A DNA stretch of 64,000 nt from Mariannaea sp. PMI_226 (GCA_024336345.1 JANFOG010000017.1:310001-374000), one strand, 5' to 3'. Positions 31,169 to 43,466 are shown, counted from the first letter of the stretch. Numbers and translations: made by a program. Notes: generated by a model not told the origin, from the sequence alone.

Positions 31169-33237
31169 ATGTCCGAAGTTGATCGATCCCAATCCGGGGT
31201 CTACCAGCTATACTCTCCATTGCCAGCAGGGAAATGGACTCGCATTCTGGTCCTAGAGCCAGGAGCTATAGGCGACCCTATCGACTGTTCTCTCCACGTT
31301 GCCGCATTTGATACTCAAAGTGAGATCCTCCGTGCGAACTCGGAAATAAATCTACGAAACCCTTATCGGCTGACCCTGACATATATTCAAAGCGTACGAC
31401 GCGATATCATACGTCTGGGGTAACACCGGAGACGTCCGCTCGATTCATTGTCAAGGTCATGAAGTCGACATCACTGCTAACCTCTTCCAAGCTCTGCGCC
31501 AGATGAGACACCCTCGCGAGCCAAAACGCATATGGGCCGATGCCCTGTGCATCAATCAGCCGGACCTGGTAGAGAAGAGCTTCCATGTCAACATGATGGG
31601 CGACATTTACGCGCATGCCCAGCGGGTCGTGGTCTGTCTCGGCGACGACGGCCAGAACGGCGAATTCGCAGATATCGCGTTCAGTGTCATCAAGGATTAC
31701 AACCGCATTGCTGCGAAGTACCTGTCGGAAAACGTGCTCAACAGCGGAGAGTGGTGGAAACCAGACGACGGTTACGGTCTTGTCACTGCTACCCGGCTGC
31801 AGAACGTAGTCCCAGTATTCACACACCCCTGGTTTGAGCGGGTTTGGGTCCTTCAGGAGGTTGGGCTTGCGAAGAACGCGGTGCTTGCCTACGGCTCCTC
31901 AACGATCGAGTTTGCTGAAGCCATGGACTTCGTGCAGGCATGGGCGAAGACAGGCTCCTCCTTTCCAGGCGTCTATATCAGGTCAGGCCATATCTCGGAC
32001 CTCTTCGGATATATTTGGTCCTCGTACGTCAAGGATGTCGAAAACTCCTGGTTCAGATCCTCCCGCATACTTAGGGTCCTGTTCCAGCGGCCATTGAAAA
32101 GTGCAAAACTTGACTTTCTCGATGTGCTCTTTAGGGCGAGGCACATTCAAAAGGCGACAGACCATAGGGATTTCGTTTATGCTTTCCTCGGACATCCTCT
32201 TGCAAGGTCGGACGACGGAGAGCTCTTGGTCAGGGCAGACTACACGAGAAGTCTGTCGGAACTGCGGCTCTGGTTGTTTTCCGGGCTGAGTGCCCGCTCA
32301 CTGCGGTTCCTTGGCCTAGTATGGCACCGTCTCCCTGACGAGCTCGCCAGTGGACCGTCGTGGTGCCCCCAATTGGATGCCCGTCGAGCTTGGGCTATCA
32401 ACGGCAGATATGAGGCCAGTCGGGGGGAGGACCTGACCTCAGTAGGCAGGTTATTCCCGCGAGTCGATGGGTTAAGTCTCGAGCTCTGTCTGTATCTTAT
32501 CGACACGATCCATTTCCGTGGAGAGGTCGCCGCAAGGGAGGGAAGAAACAGTGACAAGGCTACGGCCGATGCCGGGGAGACCGGCTACCGCATCGCAGAA
32601 TCAATGCTCGCTGAACGCCCTAGTATTGCGGAAACGTACTGGTCGCTCTTGGAGGAATCAGAGAACTGCCATGGTCTGACTTATCAAGACAAGGGATTTG
32701 CTTTTGCGAGTACCCTTTTGAGCACTATGGAGGAAGAGGATGCCTCATCTATTGCTCACAGTTTTGCAGACTTTTGTCAAGATCACTGTTCGTCCATACA
32801 TTCCTATCTCGAGGAGCACAGCTGGCTCGAACGATGGAGCTCGAGAGAGTCGAAGCAGTATATACCTTTCCGGCAGCGAGCGGCAAGCAGTATCCAGGGG
32901 CAGAGATTTTTTACCTCTGCCAAAGGTTATTGGTAAGCCATCCCTTCGCTAACACCACCCGGTGGCTATCCTTTTCAATTTCTCAGCCTGCCACTCTTTA
33001 CTAACCCTGAAGTATGATTACAGCGGGATGGGACCGCCTTTGGTACAGCCCGGCGATCTAATATGTATTATTCCGACAGTCCAAACTCCATTGGTCATCA
33101 GGCCAGCAGGAAGCAAGCAGATGACATTTAAGGTCGTCGGATCCTGCTATGTGTATGGTATGATGTATGGGGAAGTATTGAAGACACCAGCAATGGATCA
33201 CACATCAGCAAAAAAGGCTACTGCAGTGTTTCTGTAA
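31169..33237 (+). CDS. HET-domain (heterokaryon incompatibility) protein
   Basis: Exons 31169-31319, 31393-32932 and 33024-33237 give 1905 nt and 634 residues. The first intron (GTGAGA...TCAAAG) joins DTQ to TYDAISYVWGN, the second (GTAAGC...TTACAG) joins AKGY to CGMGPPLVQPGD. The HET domain is canonical: YDAISYVWG, NLFQALRQMRHP, RIWADALCINQPDLVEKSFHV with the usual Gln/Asn-rich box, VVCLGDD, and FERVWVLQEVGLAKNAVLAYG. The C-terminal GPPLVQPGDLICIIPTVQTP, common to this group, closes the protein. HET domains carry a TIR-like fold and trigger cell death when incompatible hyphae fuse. No lesion is visible. Its own partner gene is not identifiable. Confidence 0.9.
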
Positions 33238-33828
33238 TGCCGACCATGAGTAGCCGCAAGAGTGGGGAAGATGACCAATTAGCCTAATTGTGCACGTAGG
33301 ATGGGCGTCCGTGCGGGCGATCGGGCCGTGGTGTTCATCACATTACAATATTACTAGTAGTCTTGATTCACTACGTGATTATATATTTGCAGTCCCTGGA
33401 GCATGGCAATGGGGGCGGAGCATTATCATATTGTTCGTATTCATAGAGGGCTAACTGGAAAGTGGTCTTCCTTGACAATTATGCCTCCTCAAGTATTCAC
33501 AGTGGAAACGGGCTTCGTTTCCACTTTTTGATCAATTACATCTAGCAAGGCCGCACTTCCTTTTCGCCGCCCAAGTGATCAAAGATATTTACATCTGGAC
33601 TAGAGTTGGTTTTCTTTCCCCACTTCAGCCCTCGTAGAGTTGAATTATTTGACAGGGGTTGAGTTGATTTTCTGTCAGCCAATTAACATTCAGTATAACA
33701 ATGAACGAGCTACTAAAGCAGTTGCCTCGTAACCCAAAAAGCAAAGTGATAAAAAAGTAGTTGAAGAGGATAGAGAATGATTCTTTCTGCTACTATCTTT
33801 AAAGCCCCATGATACCTATTCTCTTGCA
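33238..33828. other. Spacer downstream of the HET gene
   Basis: No coding signal. It contains the 3' region of the HET gene and an AT-rich lead into the DUF3505 relic. Confidence 0.4.
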
Positions 33829-34396
33829 ATGGATCCATTCAGATACCTCGCCAGGTACCGCGTTGTTACTTGTACAAAATGTGGCTTTGCTTGTGTTTCC
33901 AATGAAGTGCCCACCTATCTGCGGATACGACACCGAGATATAACACCAAAACAGAGAAGGAGGATCCATGAGAATATCCTAAGGATTCCTGGTATTATTC
34001 GAAACCAGAGCGGGCTGAGAAATTTCCAATTTCCACCCCCAACCGACGCTCCGATCTCTATCCTCCAACCACCACAACTTGATGACCTTACATGCCAAAA
34101 GTGCGCCTATAATTATAGTTCGAAACGTACAAATGATGCAAGCCCATTGCCGGCTCCAGCATGGCTGGGTCAATTCTCAGCCCAGGGGGAGACCAAATGG
34201 CCTTACTCCCACATCTGCTGTTCGACGTTCATGGAGAGAAAATGTTCAATGCCAGCGGTTCTTCCTAGCTCAAGCAGCAAGTGGCTGGTTTGAGGTAAAC
34301 CAGAGTCAAGCTGAAGACACGCCAATGAGACCTAAGCCAACCGAATCCACAAATATCAACCCTGCTATAGCTACACTGTCTAGAACTACCACTTAA
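33829..34396 (+). pseudogene. DUF3505 zinc-finger protein relic
   Basis: An ATG opens MDPFRYLARYRVVTCTKCGF with C-x2-C, then the paired His in RIRHRDI. A second C-x2-C (TCQKCAY) occurs near residue 90. Just after it the frame changes, and the next frame continues IIVRNVQMMQAHCRLQHGWV with the matching His pair, then ENVQCQRFFLAQAASGWFEV. This double finger and the QCQRFF segment are typical of DUF3505 proteins, the same family as the relic at 14820-15960. The single frameshift and the missing C-terminal body make it a pseudogene. Confidence 0.62.
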
Positions 34397-35402
34397 TAAA
34401 TTTTCTTAACTTTATCAGCTCGTTTGTACCGTTGTGAGCATGAGTAGTTTTTCGGGAGAAAACCCCACGCCCAAAACCACCCACCAACGCAGGTCTCGTG
34501 ATGCAGAAGAACGTCGTGCAAAACAGTCGCGACAGGCGACTCAAAACAGAGAGAAGGAAATCAGCCAAACAAATTATCTAGAAATGAATAGAACCATTTG
34601 ATCAAATGGAAACACAAGTCATAAGTCAAATAAAATGTCGAAAAGTCAGGGCAAGAGCAAGATATATTGAATAGTATGAAGATGCCTTGTCCGCAATGTT
34701 TCGCGGTTGTTTTATAAGGCCTACGACTATGTATGCGAGCCAATCAAATTGTGACGAGCAAAGTGAAAAGTGTATTGGGTAATTTAAGCGGCATATGCCA
34801 AAGAAGTGAATTTTGTCCCCAACACAGTAGCTGCACCACTCTTCAAAAGTCTGTATCGTACACCGCACTGTATTAATATATCTTCTAAATACTGTGTACT
34901 TATATGAGCGACTCCAGCGACCTTCGGATTGATGATTTGCCGCCATCCGAGATTTCCTGAGATACCCGACTCGCCGCTAACGTTGAGACGTGGCAAACTT
35001 GGCCCTCACGTTATCCGCAAATGGCACCCCCAACTATCTTTAGCCTGAGGGCAGATTTGCAATTATAATGGGAGTTGAACCTATGCGGCGTATGAGGATG
35101 ATTATGCATTTATAATAATTTTCCTTGCAAAGGTCGATTGTTATTATAAATGAAAATTAGTATCTTGAATTTGAAGAAGAGGATGAGTTGGCAAAAGAAT
35201 GAATTATTTGCTTGCTAGCGGTGGTGCAGGGTAATGCAGTTATAAGGGAGTGGCGCCAAGTGTAAGCCCAATTTCCCGCCCCTTAATTTTTTAACTTTTC
35301 ACAATCACATAAATCCACATCAGCGGATGGGAAAATCCAATGTGAACGCAAAGCATTGATACAACAACGTCTCAAAAACATGAGAAGCTTGAGAAGAGAA
35401 GA
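34397..35402. other. Spacer, unassigned
   Basis: A short basic frame near 34441-34600 (RRSRDAEERRAKQSRQATQN) resembles half of a bZIP basic region but has no zipper. The rest is AT-rich and without recognisable content. Confidence 0.35.
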
Positions 35403-36441
35403 ATGGTCAAGTTCAAGCGTATGCGATTCTCAGCTGCGGGCGATGCACCAGCTATTTCAGTGGAGGATCGGAGGAGATGTGAAGAGTGGCTTAGGTCAGT
35501 GGGGTTTCCTGAGCTTGACGAACATTGGAGTACAATAAAAAAGGAGTGGAAAAATTTCTTATCTACGACATCGCCACCAACACGAGGATGTATGCCAAAT
35601 ACAGACCGCCACCAACGGGTGGCAATACAAGATGGAGTACGGGAAGTAATGGAAAGACTTGAAAAAACGATGCAAAAGTTGGTCTGAAGCGGGGCTCGTG
35701 GCCTCGAATTCACAGTTGAGGAGGCAAGAGGCTACGAATTCTCTACCAACAAAGCACTCCTTTCAAGCTATGTGGACAGGGATGGTATGTTTTCTGGTTT
35801 ACTCAAGAAGAGAGAGAAAACTGGAAGAAATGGGGCTCAGGCTAAGGAATGGGCAAGAAGAGAGTCTAGATGAACTCGTTCGGTTGCTAACTGTAGAGCG
35901 AGCCAAGAGGGACGATCTGCATAAAGCGGTATATAGTGTATTGCTAAGTGCAGTGACAGACGAGTCCAGAACAACACAGAACAATATTGTGCTCTGGTGG
36001 TTGGCAATCCTGGTTCGATCTTCAGTTGCGAGAGAAGAAGAAAAGGAAGACTATATCAGCCGAGGAGAGTTTAGGGTCAACATTCTCCCGCTTAATATTG
36101 GACTACGGCAGCGGGTGGAGGGGTTAGTTTACTACAGCAAGGCGTTTCTTCTTGATCAGGCAGTGGGTGAAAGGAAGGGAGAAGAGCGGTGGGTGGGAGA
36201 GAATATGAGTGAAGTGAAGCATATGGATGAAAAGTGGTCAAATGGAGAGCATGGGTCATACATGGATAATAACATGAGCAAGAGGAAGAGGAGGTCCTCG
36301 TCGAGTAGATGCGTCGAGACACTCGGACATGATGGAATAGGAAGAGAGTGGGTTTTGGAAGGGACACAGGGGACAATTTTGTATGAAATCGGAAGGCTCC
36401 TGGTTGGGTTAAAAGATGAGGAGAATAATAATCAAGGTTAA
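35403..36441 (+). pseudogene. Hypothetical protein gene with a stop and frame change
   Basis: The first segment from the ATG at 35403 reads RRRCEEWLRSVGFPELDEHW and ends at TGA (35685-35687). The same frame stays readable past the stop (GYEFSTNKALLSSYVDRDG) and coding then passes to another frame at about 35790: MVCFLVYSRRERKLEEM, ESLDELVRLLTVERAKRDDL, HKAVYSVLLSAVTDESRTTQ and NIVLWWLAILVRSS. The second part is helical and highly charged and ends in a Lys/Arg-rich tail. I do not recognise a named domain. Skipping from TTG|GTCTGA to TTCACAG| would also join the frames, but that intron would be only 34 nt. Confidence 0.4.
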
Positions 36442-36822
36442 AAAGTGATGTATGGTAGGGAGTGAAGGAGTAATAAAAGGAGTAGATGATATATAGTCGT
36501 ATCTTACCGGAGCTAATAGTAATAAAGTAGATTGGGGAGGTGGAGATTCCACTTAGTAATTATTATATGTATTCTAGGTATAACCCCAAGAATGGCTGAA
36601 CATGGGATAAGATGGGTTCTGGTTGGTGGTCAGGTTGCTCATTTGGGCTACTTATTATTCTCTTATTACTTTATAACATCTAGTGCATCCCTGTTGGCTG
36701 GATAGGGCTGGACGGTGTGCTTGATGAAACGGGGCCGATATGCAGCAAGGCCAATGCTGGGTCTCGGGTTCCCACAAACTATACATTATAAGGAAGTTAC
36801 GTTAGGCTATATCGTTAGCAAA
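36442..36822. other. AT-rich spacer
   Basis: No gene is seen. Simple AT-rich DNA lies between the broken gene and the ankyrin fragment. Confidence 0.4.
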
Positions 36823-37443
36823 TCAATTATACATCTGAAGAGATGCTATAAAATCCAGTGCCTTCCTTCTAGACACACGATTCTCCGCCCAATGCTCCAA
36901 CAGCAGCTTCACAATTGCCTCATTACCATTCAATGCTGCTCCCTGGAGCGCGCTTTCGTATGCGCTCTTTGCGTTGACGTCTGCTCCATGGTCCAGAAGC
37001 AGCTTCACCATGTCCTCTCTGCCGTTCAACCCTGCCTCCTGGAGGGCGTTCCCACCATATTTTCTTCTTGCGGTAGCATCCAATCCACTCTCGAGGAGGA
37101 CTTGCGCTACGTCCAGACTGCCCTTTTGCACCGCCGCCATTAGAAGTGAAGAGTTGTTACGGCTGCGCAGTTTAGCGCTGGTTGTCTTATATAGCATCGA
37201 CACAATAGTTATATTGGTGCCTTTAGCTGCTAAATGTAGCGGCGTCGGTCCACTATATGCCCTTGCGTTCATGTCTGCGCTATTAACAATTAGGAACCGC
37301 ACAGCCTCCTCGTGTCCCATAAAGGCAGCTAGATGGATAGCTGTTCGCCCCATCCGACATCTTAAATCGAGGTTTGAGCCTTCCTGGGCCAGTAGTCGTA
37401 CCACCGAGCTACGACCTTGCAAGATGTAGTGGGGCATGTCCAT
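36823..37443 (-). CDS. Ankyrin-repeat protein, short, probably a truncated gene
   Basis: One frame of 206 residues begins at an ATG at 37443 and holds about five ankyrin repeats: GRTAIHLAAFMGHEEAVRFL, GPTPLHLAAKGTNITIVSML, NSSLLMAAVQKGSLDVAQVL, GGNALQEAGLNGREDMVKLL and YESALQGAALNGNEAIVKLL. Each repeat retains its G-x-TPLH-type turn in weakened form. Ankyrin arrays mediate protein contacts and in fungi often form the C-terminal sensor of NACHT proteins. No NTPase or effector domain lies upstream (37444 onward), so I think this is the surviving tail of a larger gene. The frame itself is intact, so a small free-standing protein remains possible. Confidence 0.55.
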   Translation of the reverse strand: MDMPHYILQGRSSVVRLLAQEGSNLDLRCRMGRTAIHLAAFMGHEEAVRFLIVNSADMNARAYSGPTPLHLAAKGTNITIVSMLYKTTSAKLRSRNNSSLLMAAVQKGSLDVAQVLLESGLDATARRKYGGNALQEAGLNGREDMVKLLLDHGADVNAKSAYESALQGAALNGNEAIVKLLLEHWAENRVSRRKALDFIASLQMYN

Positions 37444-37860
37444 ATCTGGTTCAGATGTTTCCTGAACAGATTAAGCGTACGATGACGACTATGGCGTTGA
37501 TGAAGCCGAGGTTGGTGAAATGTCAACTTCCCAGGAGGACAAGGTAAACCGTCGCACTATCATCGATGGTGAGACTGCCATTAGGCATGTGTATGATTGC
37601 TGTTGCGGGCAAAGGAACTAGCAGCCAGAGGCCCCGTGAGAATCCCAAGTAACCCACACACTGTCCTGCGGAGCTGAGCCCCCGACGATTGACTTTCCCA
37701 AAGACTCGTGGTTCCCAGGGTTATTCAATACGATTTAATATCTCGTGATTCACCGTTCGGCTCCAGTTATATCAACTCTTAATTGCTGCGCGTTGGGAAA
37801 ATTTTGAAGCAATCTTAGTTCATTTGTCACCCTCTACCCGAGTTTACTGATATAACATCC
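37444..37860. other. Spacer
   Basis: No gene is recognised between the ankyrin fragment and the methyltransferase relic. Confidence 0.35.
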
Positions 37861-38130
37861 CGAGTATAGAATACAATCTCCCAAATGACGAAGTAGAAAA
37901 TGAGAGACTAGGTGAGCTTGCACTTCTGGATTTCCTCTTTGGGTATTAATGCTTCAGGCAGACTACAGTACTGTTTATTTCTCCTCACCTTCAATGACCA
38001 GCTCGGCCTTGCGCCGCCGAATGAGCCCGAATCCAGGCCCAAGCGAGTACTCGACATAGGTACTGGCACAGGAATCTGCGCAATGGACTATGGTGACGAG
38101 CATCCGGCGTCTGAGGTGAAGGGGTTTGCC
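37861..38130 (+). pseudogene. LaeA-like SAM methyltransferase relic
   Basis: The readable core is YNLPNDEVENERL, then LFLLTFNDQLGLAPPNEPES, RPKRVLDIGTGTGICAMDYG and DEHPASEVKG. DIGTGTGI is motif I of class I SAM-dependent methyltransferases, and the preceding YNLPNDE and L-T-F-N-D segments match fungal LaeA-like proteins. A stop or short insertion separates the first two parts, and downstream of EVKG the sequence loses all resemblance. Only about a third of the enzyme remains. Confidence 0.6.
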
Positions 38131-39200
38131 CCCAGTAAAGTTACTGTACTACGTGAGCGCCTGCAACAGGGCAATAGTGGCTATTTGCGGAAATCGTGCG
38201 AGAAGCGGACACATAGCCACAAGGCCACAAAAACCTTTCTGAACCTATTGCTGCGAATTGGCACCTTGGAGGGTAATGATGACCCCGCACGACTGCCCAA
38301 ATTAGGTGCCGAAACTAATAATCGAACATATATTTTAACTACCAGTTATTCAAGAATAACAAAATTCACAAGTGTGATTTTACCTGGTGAGTGCGCTTCC
38401 AGAAAACTTACTGGAAGCAGTTCATTGACAGAGAGATGGGCTTTATTCATGCCAATTTGGGCACCCCGCAAGCGTGGTGAGGGACGGTAGCGAGTCACCC
38501 AATGTATAATACGTAGTATGAAAGAAGCAGTATTCTCTTCTATTTAAGTTTCACGGTAGGCTTCGACAGGTCACCGCAAATGGGAAATTCATAGACACAC
38601 GCTAACTAACAACAGCAAGGCATCGAGCAGCGCCGGCGACACCACCAATTGACGACCACGAAGGTACCTGGCATCACCAACAAAGGCCCTAATTGATAAT
38701 TGAGGGACCTGGCATGATACGCACCGGCTCCTGTCTACGTAATCCTGATTGCTTGGTTTGCTTGAGAGGAATGATCCTGAGGATCAGGCCGACCTTTATC
38801 AAGCCTTGGAATAACCATCCTTCTTAGAACCTACATTTCTGACCCTACATGATTTAGATCACTTAACTGGCTACGCATCACCGATAGACTCCCTCACTAG
38901 TTTTTTACTCCGCTTTTTGTCGATCATTTTCAAAAACAATTTGCTTCTCGCTTGTTGTATGTTTTTTTTAGGCACCTACGATCTGCGCGGATTTGCAAAA
39001 GATGGTGATAAGTCATGTGTATATACTCGGCAGGTGTGCCCAGCATCCTCAAACATTGGGGTCATGATTATTATAAATTGAACCAACTGAACCTTCCAAC
39101 TTTCTTTCCCCTCAACCCTCAATTCTATACAGTTTTCAAATACTAGGGGACGAAGACAAGATTAATTGTACGGAACAAGGTTTGACTCTAATTATTGCAA
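38131..39200. other. Spacer, unassigned
   Basis: A frame continues past the methyltransferase scrap to 38490 without resemblance to anything. The remainder is non-coding as far as I can tell. Confidence 0.35.
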
Positions 39201-40617
39201 CTAAATCCAAATAGATGGTGAGGACAGTGAGAAGGCATTCTTGGAACGGCATCTTTTGAAGCTCAAAGAATTGTTCTTGCCAAAGCGACACCTTTCGCTG
39301 CTCTTGCGTTGATAAATGCGGAGGAAGTTAAAGCAACTATATTTTTCCTCGTCATCGCTGCCAAAGGCGGAGGGCATGGGAGTATTACCCCAGGGCGGTT
39401 GAGGGAGTTTAGGAAGTCGCAGGATCTCGTACAAGTCTGATCTCCGGATACTAGGAGCCGATTTCTTCGTATACAAGGGATGAGATTCAGATCCACGCAC
39501 TGGAAGGTAGGTGACGGATTTGCTCGTTACTAAGACAGTGGGGATTGGCCTTTCACAAGGTGTGATTTTAGGCCACAACCCTAAAATTTCTCCTTGCTGA
39601 CTTCCGTGCAAGCTGGTCTTAGTGCCCGGCTCAAGTGATGCTCCTATCGGTCGACGGCCACGGGCGGTGTGATTCGAACGGGTCTCCTGAGATCCGATAG
39701 TGGATTGACGGTGATAATCATAATTTGCCTTACAGTGGGCCTCTTGAGCTGGCCTAGAATTTGGATAGAGAGGAGGAATGGCCTTGGTGGAGTTTCCTGA
39801 TGATGTTACAGGTCGAAGTGCTTTTGGTGGACATGGCTGAGAGACGATGGGTCTTCCTTCTCATAATTGTACTCCAACTGGGGAGAATCAATTGCTAAGC
39901 CAGGAGGGCTTCTGGAGGAAGTGCGGGCAAATTCTGAACAAGTGGTGATGGCCTTATCGAGTGAGTGGATAAAATTCCGATCGGAAGTCCCAACATCTGA
40001 CTTTCGAACTGGAGGACTACCGATAGCCTGTGGAAGGAGTCCTTGAACAGGCCTATCACGCAGCTTCAGAGTCCTCTCGTTCCCTTTAGATGGGTCGTCG
40101 TACAGCTCAGCAATATTTCGATGACAACGCTTGGTGGTAATATTATTGGGGCAATGTAATTGCTGGGGTTTGTGCGGTTTCTCATAGGAACGCGACGAAA
40201 ATGCCATGGATTTAGTCCTTGGAGGTACGACGACATGCTCGGGTTGGAGGGAGCCCTTTGCTCGGCCTCTTCGTCCAGTGCACGGTGGAGTCCTGGTGGG
40301 GACTTGGCGATCCTGCACCTTTTCGCTAACCCGATCTTGTGCTATACGATGTCGAGCATGTATAGGGATCTCAGGAAGTGGTGTATTTGGGGGTGGTGGT
40401 GGTGGTGGGAGTTCTAGTAATTGAAGATGGGCAGGGCATGGCGAGGTAGTATACGGCATCTTCTGGATGTGGGGCTTGGTGTTTTCTATGGGTTTTGCGA
40501 GATCAGGCTGCAAGATTTCCCAGACCAGATTAGAGGTTGGATGGCACTGAAAAACTTCCTTATAGCAAGTCTCTGAATCGGCTCGGTTATGAGGATTTCC
40601 AGGTAAGGATCTATTTG
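39201..40617 (-). pseudogene. Proline-rich hypothetical reading frames, structure unresolved
   Basis: A frame from about 40600 to 39806 encodes a Pro/Ser/Arg-rich, presumably disordered protein with LELPPPPPPPNTPLPEIP. A second frame from about 39860 to 39201 continues in the same style (PIVSQPCPPKALRPVTSS, then SIRRSDLYEILRLPKLPQPP). The two overlap out of frame near 39806-39860, and I find no intron that joins them cleanly. The upstream frame starts at a GTG; MPYTTSPCPAHL is the first clear ATG. It could be one hypothetical gene with a frameshift, or chance open frames in biased sequence. Confidence 0.3.
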
Positions 40618-40624
40618 ATCCCAC

Positions 40625-43466
40625 CTGGTTTTACAGCCTTAGGTCTGTAGCCTTGACCGGTGCTGTTCTGTAAGCTACCCTGCGTATTTGAACTCGCAGT
40701 GCTGCCCTCACGAAGGTGCTTACAAATCCACTTGAAATTGAATAACGCACTTAGCTAGTTGGCAATGCCGACCATAATGGGGGAAGAAGAAAAAGGATGT
40801 GCCGGTATCGTCGAGTGGTGGAAAAAGGGGGCTGAATGGTTGCTTCTGAGATACAGTCAATTTAATACTTATACATCACACAAAGATTCAATATATTGAG
40901 GAAGGAGAATATATTATATTGGTAGATGCATTTGTTAATGAGATGAACCAATAAGACCTTATCACATGAGCGGTGTGCCTCTGGTATCTCTTACTTGCAG
41001 GTCTGGACCTCCTCTGTGCCTCGCGCTTGCTTTTCCCGAATATGTCCCCCTGTATCATTGAGTTGGTGTTTAGGACACAGCTCGTGGAATTATTGACATC
41101 GTCCTTCTTACATTGCCAGGACCTTCTTTGTTGCTATACGTCCAAATGTTGACCCCTGGCTCTGTGCCGCGGCAGCAAAAGGCACTCACATGGCATATCT
41201 TGGTGGAGACATTCATTCAAAATCATTGGTTACCGGGCAAAGCCAAAGTAAATGCCGGAATGGACCAAAGCGCGGACGTGGTGGCGGCTTAGTGTGGTGG
41301 GGGGTGTTGTTGTTCTCTCTTCTCTCCCCCCACCCCCAAAGCGCAACATTCCGTAATGTTCAAGTGGAATGCTACCACACGAGGCGGGAAGCTTAAAGTG
41401 GCAGTTGGCTCAAGTTCCTGGGTCAAGCACGTGGCTCTTGATCAAATTTCTAGCTAGGGTCTTTTGACATCCATTTTCTCACCATTTCTCCCCGTACTTC
41501 CCGTTCTGGACCAATGCATATATGTACGTGGGTGTGCCTACATATCAAGCCGCCTGCTTCCAACCTGTTGTCCTAGAAGTGGTCTAACATAGACGACAGA
41601 GAGCAGGAGGGGGGAAGGATAGGGATTTCACGTATAGGGATTCATGTATGCAACAGAGAAACAAGGACACCCGTTTGAGTTGTAGAGGGGCAGTGAGTGA
41701 CCTCGCATTTAGACAACGAACAATGGAAAATTGAAGAGGCAGGTGAGAAATCAGTAATATTTTTACCGTATTCATATTTGACACTTTACTAGCATACGAA
41801 ATATTTCCTCTGAGCAACTGATACAGGAGTGTATGGGCTCATGATGTGAGGAATGTGATGTTCCATGAACTGGTTCCCTATTTACTAAAGGGCTTTTGAC
41901 TATCTATTTCCATTTGGAGTAAAACTTGCGAACGTTTTAAGCCTTACCTCACAAAAAGGAACTGACAAAAGAGCAACACCACTACGGGGGGAACGCGGCG
42001 TATTCCCGTTAGCCATGGCATGAAGCGGCGTGTAGCGTATTCTAGACTAGATCTAGTATGGCTTTCGCTCTGTTCGGTCATGGATTGGTTAGTTCTCAAT
42101 GAATAGTCCCTCGTCATTGGTCATGGCAAGGTGGGCATATGCAGTCGTCAAGGGGCCATGTGTCGCATATGCTGTGAGCAGCATGTGCTATCGACTTGGC
42201 TCACGAGTGAAGATGGGAGAAAATAGGAGAAAATAAGTGGAGATGAAAGGGACATTGGGTCGAATATTCATTGAAGAAGTTGAGCAATAGGAACATCAGA
42301 TGCGGGTGGGTTGCTGAAAAAAGCTAGGAGGTATTAGTTTTAGTTACCGCATCATTGCATGACAATAAAAGGATTGACATCAGACCAAACTGAACACCGC
42401 ATCATTGGTAATGGGAAATGCAAACCAGCTTCGGTGTAGTCATTGTTAACAGTAACATAATGAGAGGGCGCAGCGCAAACAAGGACAGCGACAAGCGCTC
42501 AACAGCCATACCCTACCCTACCCTACCTTGCCTACCTAAAGTACCTCTGCCTCTGAGTTGCATCCTTACCTTGGGTTGCAAGTGTCCACAACAGAGATCA
42601 ATCAATCTCAATCTCTGGGTCCGTGCGCGCGGTGGAGCAAAGGCTGGGTGGGCTGGCTACTTTGGCGAATCAAATTATAATTAATCGGCGTTTGTCAGCA
42701 GCTTTGCTGTTTCATCCAGACCAGTCAGACCTGTCAGACCTGTCAGACCTGAAACGTCACAATGACGATGATATTGGCTGATAGTGCCAAATTGAGAGAC
42801 GACCTGTCAGAAAAGGAACTCACAGACCTGTTTCCTTGTGGTGTGGGAACCATACAAGAGCCACACTCACGCAGCGAAGCCAATCACGAGATGTATCAAA
42901 AGGGCTGCATTGTTTCCAAGTTAGCACTAGTCTGTCGATCATGACGGGCAATGTGGTTTCTGCCATGTCCATTTCAACTCGGGAAGAGGCTCGTACCACC
43001 ACCACCACCATCATCCCTTAAGCAATCACACACAATAGAGCCAACCTGGTTTTCTCCGCTTGTCAAAAAGGCTCAAGCCAATGTATGGGGCGTCAGTCGG
43101 GGACGTCAGTTGTGGCTCACGGGGAGAGGGGAAGAGGAGCGCAGCAGAAATGAAACGGGGTTACGCCTCCCATCCATAGACTAAGAGAAGCAGTGTCAAC
43201 AAATTCGGCTTGGAACAAATCTCAATGCCAGCTCTATGCCTTACATCTGACTGAAGCGTAAGCTGGCCTATTTCGCCATCCAACGACCATGCCCTGGTTT
43301 GTGCAGCCTGTGTAAATGAGGCGGTTGTCAGGTATCATCATAATCTGATAGATGGCTATCATGGGCAGGCTCGGTAACGGTTCTAACAAGTAAAAAGGTA
43401 CTCCTGCTATCATTTCCCTTGCGTCTGTTCTATGAGCACAATATTAAGATTGCCGTACAATCTAGG
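40625..43466. other. 2.8-kb gene desert
   Basis: Only short frames without resemblance occur. Simple-sequence patches are visible: CCCTACCCTACCCTACC near 42510, a TCAGACCTG tandem (about four units) at 42724-42752, and a C-rich run near 41327. No transposon ends were recognised. Confidence 0.45.
42724..42752 (+). repeat. Short tandem repeat of TCAGACCTG
   Basis: Three exact 9- to 10-bp units TCAGACCTG plus one variant (TCAGACCAG) lie head to tail. This is a minor minisatellite with no evident role. Confidence 0.6.

Noticed and set aside
34441..34600. Short basic frame resembling a bZIP basic region
   Set aside because: There is no leucine zipper, and it is only about 55 residues long without a second exon I can see.
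37861..40617. Secondary metabolite gene cluster around the LaeA-like scrap
   Set aside because: No polyketide synthase, NRPS, terpene synthase or tailoring enzyme is present.
42505..42535. CCCTACCCTACCCTACC taken as a telomere-like repeat
   Set aside because: Fungal telomere repeats are usually CCCTAA; these units are TACCC and short.
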